Source: Vibrio intestinalis (GTDB taxonomy: Bacteria; Pseudomonadota; Gammaproteobacteria; Enterobacterales; Vibrionaceae). Taken from it: 64,000 nucleotides of DNA. The stretch lies in NCBI RefSeq assembly GCF_025195085.2, contig NZ_JANAVY020000001.1, forward strand, positions 620,001 through 684,000, in the 5' to 3' direction. Below are positions 62,845 to 64,000 of this stretch, one piece after another (within the stretch, counting starts at the first letter, position 1; every line of letters begins with the position of its first letter). The notes beneath the pieces were generated by a model. The model saw nothing but the letters and a program-made list of their open reading frames with translations, was not told the DNA's origin and searched no databases. A program made the position numbers and the translations under genes.

Positions 62845-64000
62845 ATGAACTTTGTCGTGAAAAATTCCTTCGCGCTTATCGACAAGCCGACCTTTTTTGG
62901 TGCAATTACCCTTCTTTTGGCTGTTGTTATCCCTTTAATCTTATTCCCTGAACAAGGGGCAGATTGGATAGCTGTGGCTAAAACCTTTATGACCGATAAA
63001 CTCGGTTTCCTATATTTGGCTCTTGGTCTATGTGCCTTCTTCTTTATGATCTATGTTGTGTTCAGCGACATGGGACAAATCAAGCTAGGTGACCCTGACG
63101 AAAAACCAGAGTTTGCCACCTCTTCTTGGGCAGCGATGCTGTTTTGTGGTGGTATCGGTGCAAGTATCCTTTATTGGGGTTGCATTGAATGGGCATACTA
63201 TTACCAATCACCACCATTTCAATTAGAACCGGGGAGTGAAGAAGCCGTTCGCTGGGCTGCCACATACGGTATTTTCCACTGGGGCCCAATTGCATGGGCA
63301 ATTTACCTTATCCCAGCCCTACCTATCGCATACTTCTTCTATGTACGTAAACAACCTGTATTGAAAGTGTCTAGCGCGCTTATGCCAGCCATTGGTGAAG
63401 AACGCAGTAAAGGCGCCGTCGGTAAAATTGTTGATGTGCTATTCATTTTCGGCCTACTAGGCGGCGCAGCAACCACTCTTGGCCTTGCCGCTCCTCTTAT
63501 TGGTGAAGGCCTAAACTATTTGTTTGGTATTCCGCAAACCACCTTTAGCCAAATCGTTGTACTGCTAGTCTGTACCGCAATTTTTGGTTACTCCTCTTAT
63601 GCGGGCATGGAAAAAGGCATCAAGCTACTGAGCAACATTAACTTCTGGGGCGCGATGGGTCTATTGGCTTTCGTACTTGCGGTTGGTCCTACAATTTTCA
63701 TGCTTGAAACAGGCTTAGACTCTATCGGTCGCATGTTGTCTAACTTCTTCTTGATGGCTACATGGGCAGAACCGTTCGGTGGCTACGGCTCATTTGAGAA
63801 TACCCACTTCCCACAAGATTGGACAATTTTCTACTGGGCATGGTGGCTAGTTTTTGCACCGAGTATGGGTTTGTTCATCGCGCGTATTTCCCGTGGCCGA
63901 ACAATCAAGCAAATGGTCTCTGGCTCTATCTTCTTTGGCTCGTTAGGTTGCTTCCTATTCTTCATGGTTCTAGGCAACTACGGCTTGTCACTGCAGCTTT
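62845..64000 (+). CDS. BCCT family transporter (3' end outside window)
   Basis: 385 codons from ATG 62845 (MNFVVKNSFALIDKPTFFG; GTG at 62857 is an alternative) to the edge, still open. BCCT transporters have about 500-680 residues, so the C-terminal part is missing. At least nine membrane helices are visible. The signature region is CGGIGASILYWGCIEWAYYY, and later GGAATTLGLAAPLIGEGLNY and FTYWAWWL-like sequence (YWAWWLVFAPSMGLFIARIS). These transport betaine, choline, carnitine or DMSP for osmoprotection. The usual GMGIG stretch reads GGIGA here, so substrate and coupling ion cannot be assigned. Confidence 0.9.
   Translation, partial: MNFVVKNSFALIDKPTFFGAITLLLAVVIPLILFPEQGADWIAVAKTFMTDKLGFLYLALGLCAFFFMIYVVFSDMGQIKLGDPDEKPEFATSSWAAMLFCGGIGASILYWGCIEWAYYYQSPPFQLEPGSEEAVRWAATYGIFHWGPIAWAIYLIPALPIAYFFYVRKQPVLKVSSALMPAIGEERSKGAVGKIVDVLFIFGLLGGAATTLGLAAPLIGEGLNYLFGIPQTTFSQIVVLLVCTAIFGYSSYAGMEKGIKLLSNINFWGAMGLLAFVLAVGPTIFMLETGLDSIGRMLSNFFLMATWAEPFGGYGSFENTHFPQDWTIFYWAWWLVFAPSMGLFIARISRGRTIKQMVSGSIFFGSLGCFLFFMVLGNYGLSLQL

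Noticed and set aside
62841..62957. A separate small frame starting ATGGATGAACTT
   Set aside because: It is an out-of-frame shadow of the BCCT gene, without a good ribosome-binding site.

Overview
The window is a stretch of core chromosome from a Vibrio species (Gammaproteobacteria). The evidence is the gene content and order: mukB-mukE-mukF-cmoM next to elyC, then torR/torD, purR and a c-di-GMP riboswitch in front of tfoY is the arrangement I know from Vibrio cholerae. The monomeric isocitrate dehydrogenase, the aat-bpt-infA cluster and the topA/yciN/aroA group also fit. The species cannot be fixed from the sequence alone. The MukBEF and housekeeping genes point to the large chromosome. I see no rRNA, tRNA, insertion sequence, prophage, integron or CRISPR array. 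Both edges cut genes: an iron-export permease (fetB) at the left and a BCCT osmolyte transporter at the right.

Layout. Bases 1-6.2 kb: fetB, focA, a PACE efflux pump with a divergent LysR regulator, a small NAD-binding protein and a DUF218 protein, and an unknown lipoprotein. 6.3-12.9 kb: clpA-clpS, divergent cspD, icd, rluE. 13.1-14.3 kb: an overlapping gene pair encoding a GGDEF diguanylate cyclase and a stand-alone BLUF photoreceptor. 14.3-19.2 kb: aspS, yecE, cmoA-cmoB. 19.5-22.8 kb: a three-gene unit of aspartyl-protease-like lipoprotein, inactive transglutaminase with transmembrane helices, and RimK-like ATP-grasp ligase. 23-23.8 kb: a DUF2975 membrane protein with a small XRE regulator behind a palindromic operator. 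23.8-32 kb: mukBEF, cmoM, elyC. 32-36 kb: torR, torD, purR, c-di-GMP riboswitch, tfoY. 36-41 kb: a VTT-domain membrane protein, a DUF2007 protein, a hydrolase, and the glgC-glgA glycogen operon. 41-51 kb: topA, yciN, aroA, a glycine-zipper protein, aat-bpt-infA, tdk, cysS, ppiB. 51-58 kb: lpxH, an EAL-HDOD protein, ychJ, yeaC, a DUF2989 lipoprotein, msrB, gapA, yeaD. 58-64 kb: a chemotaxis receptor, rlmA, chaN, a small unknown protein, and the BCCT transporter.

Themes. (1) Cyclic di-GMP appears three times: a diguanylate cyclase coupled to a blue-light sensor, the GEMM riboswitch in front of tfoY, and an EAL-HDOD protein. (2) All parts of the leucine N-degron pathway are here: the N-terminal tagging enzymes Aat and Bpt, the adaptor ClpS and the unfoldase ClpA; only clpP is missing. 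(3) The wobble-uridine modification enzymes CmoA, CmoB and CmoM are all present, with RluE and RlmA as rRNA modifiers. (4) The ATP-grasp/transglutaminase/protease unit looks like a peptide-tagging system at the membrane whose substrate is unknown to me.

Most of the window is ordinary, well-conserved sequence. The items I consider most worth checking are the BLUF-GGDEF pair, the ATP-grasp unit, two perfect DnaA boxes arranged as a palindrome near the left edge, and the leader of tfoY, where the riboswitch is followed by a PurR-like half site and a possible ribosome-binding-site-masking helix.
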